Of a stretch of 37,101 nucleotides of DNA, positions 36,200-37,101 are shown one piece after another. Origin of the DNA: Bradyrhizobium yuanmingense (GTDB taxonomy: Bacteria; Pseudomonadota; Alphaproteobacteria; Rhizobiales; Xanthobacteraceae); the NCBI RefSeq assembly GCF_900094575.1, contig NZ_FMAE01000017.1, positions 1-37,101 of the forward strand, written 5' to 3'. Under the pieces are notes generated by a model. The model worked only from the letters and a program-made list of their open reading frames with translations, was not told where the DNA came from and made no database searches. The position numbers and the translations under genes were made by a program. Numbering within the stretch: the stretch's first letter is position 1; each line of letters starts with the position of its first letter.

Positions 36200-36744
36200 C
36201 TACCACCCGGTCAGAAAGTACTGCGTGATGTCGCCCTTTGGTCCATTGACATAGTGATCGAGCCAATGATCGTTCAGATCGATATGGCCCGAAAAACGAG
36301 GCTTGCCTTCTAGCTTATTCTTGGCCTGCCAGGCACGATACCGATAATGGTCGTACACATCCAGAATATGGACCGCATAGGCTTGGGCAAGGCGCTTGTC
36401 GCCTTGGATAACGAGCATGTTCTCATCGTTCTCGTAAGAGGCCTTATAACCAAGATTGTGGCTGCCGGTGACGATGGTGCAATTGTCTGACAAGGGATCG
36501 ATCACGACGATCTTGTCGTGGACGATGGCCGTGCCGAGCTTCAAGATCTCGGCTTCGAAATCGCCGAGAGCGGTTCCGGCGCCGAGATTACTGGCCCGCA
36601 CAATATGCGTGTGCCGCTCATCATAAACGTAAGGTTTCCGTGCCGCCGCCTCTTCGGGGGTCTCGTCTCCTTCATCCCCATCCTCGTCTGTCTTCGCTTG
36701 ATAGCCCGGCATGGGCCGTTGGGTCGCTGATAGCGCCGACAACC
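36200..36744 (-). pseudogene. Phospholipase D-like protein, 5' end removed by IS3 insertion
   Basis: The C-terminal half of a PLD-family protein is present. The HKD motif is HDKIVVIDPLSDN followed by TIVTGSHNLGYKASYENDEN, with DHYRYRAWQAKN and DHWLDHYVNGPKGD after it. The N-terminal half, with the first HKD motif, is missing. The sequence starts right at the end of the IS3-family element (TGACCTGCCACTG at 36745). The ATG used by the open frame (36766) lies within the IS, so the first seven residues are not native. Without two HKD motifs the enzyme cannot form its active site, unless it dimerises. Confidence 0.8.
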
Positions 36745-37101
36745 TGACCTGCCACTGCATTTTCATCCAGCGGCAGTTAGAGTCTCGGGGTTTTGTACGC
36801 CAAGTGGCGCGGATGGAGCAACGGACGATCGGCGGAGCTGGTCGGGGTTGCGCAGCCGATCGTCCGTTGCGGTGAGGTGGGCGGCGTAGGCCGCGGGGGT
36901 CAGGTATTTCAGCGACGAGTGGGGACGCTGGAGATTGTAGTCGGCGACCCAGTTGGCGATCTTGGCGCGGGCGTCATCGAGATCGAAGAACAGGGTCTCG
37001 TTGAGTAGCTCATCGCGCATCCGGCCATTGAAACTCTCGACGAAGCCGTTCTGCATGGGCTTTCCCGGCGTAATGAAGTGCCAATCGACGGCTGCGTCCT
37101 T
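36745..37101 (-). mobile_element. IS3-family insertion sequence, right part, runs off the edge
   Basis: The element end reads TGACCTGCCACTGCATTTTC from 36745, of the TGACCTGCC type seen at IS3-family (IS407-like) termini. It truncates the phospholipase D-like gene. The other end lies outside the window. Confidence 0.7.
36763..37101 (-). CDS. IS3-family transposase OrfB, C-terminal part
   Basis: The frame from the right edge reads KDAAVDWHFITPGKPMQNGF, then VESFNGRMRDELLNETLFFD, then RPHSSLKYLTPAAYAAHL and a stop at 36763. W-x-F-I-x-P-G-K-P-x-Q-N-G-F-x-E-S-F-N-G is the IS3 rve domain block holding the last catalytic Glu. Only the final 112 residues are in the window and no lesion is seen in them. 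The end overlaps the terminal inverted repeat region. Confidence 0.85.
   Translation of the reverse strand, partial: KDAAVDWHFITPGKPMQNGFVESFNGRMRDELLNETLFFDLDDARAKIANWVADYNLQRPHSSLKYLTPAAYAAHLTATDDRLRNPDQLRRSSVAPSAPLGVQNPETLTAAG

Noticed and set aside
1..37101. CRISPR array, rRNA, tRNA genes
   Set aside because: No regular direct repeats with spacers, no rRNA-like sequence and no cloverleaf-like tRNA was seen by eye; a covariance-model search would settle tRNAs.

Overview
The window looks like an accessory, IS-riddled segment of a rhizobial genome, most likely a symbiosis island or symbiotic plasmid of a Bradyrhizobium-type alphaproteobacterium. This is inference. It rests on a tts-box-like sequence (the binding site of TtsI, which activates rhizobial type III secretion genes) ahead of a GH12 cellulase of the GunA type, on remnants of IS4, IS256, IS630, IS5 and IS3 elements, and on many broken genes. 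No rRNA, tRNA or CRISPR array was seen.

Layout. 1-216 is the N-terminus of an IS4/Tn5-type transposase running off the left edge. 490-2939 is a minus-strand cassette of a HAD phosphatase, a GatZ/KbaZ-like class II aldolase homologue and a cupin, probably acting on a sugar phosphate. 3683-5590 holds remnants of IS256, a conserved hypothetical gene and IS630. 6251-7306 encodes a seven-bladed PLL/tectonin-like lectin, followed by an IS5-type remnant. 8534-9454 has two hypothetical genes. 9603-11566 is an OLD-family ATPase/TOPRIM nuclease with one frameshift. 11834-12350 is the C-terminal half of an IS256 transposase, in the opposite orientation to the N-terminal half at 3683.

12879-14919 holds two exported helical proteins and a divergent small membrane protein. 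14977-17536 is a compact module: P-loop ATPase, XRE regulator and RuvC-like protein, the last two overlapping by ATGA. 18233-20973 is a repeat-rich RTX protein with an M23 peptidase domain, split by one frameshift. 20962-25063 is a decayed stretch with a membrane lipocalin-like protein, a broken membrane-anchored receiver-like protein, a GspC/PilP-like protein and a HEPN-like protein behind a broken partner. 26363-27717 holds a PilZ protein and two small proteins, one preceded by a hairpin that could cover its ribosome binding site.

27743-31816 is the clearest multi-gene system: a minus-strand row of AlpA-type regulator, small membrane protein, zinc-finger T4CP-like ATPase, replication-relaxation protein, small coiled-coil protein and a frameshifted zinc-ribbon protein. 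It looks like the transfer and regulation core of an integrative or mobilizable element whose integrase lies outside the window or has been lost. 32011-34156 has an uncharacterised gene, another IS256 tail and the GH12 gene with its tts box. 34840-37101 has a lipase broken by two frameshifts, a phospholipase D truncated by an insertion, and the inserted IS3-family element running off the right edge.

Frameshifts are common, and most need only a one-base change. Some genes scored as broken could therefore be intact if the sequence has indel errors. The several in-frame stops and the IS truncations point to genuine decay as well.
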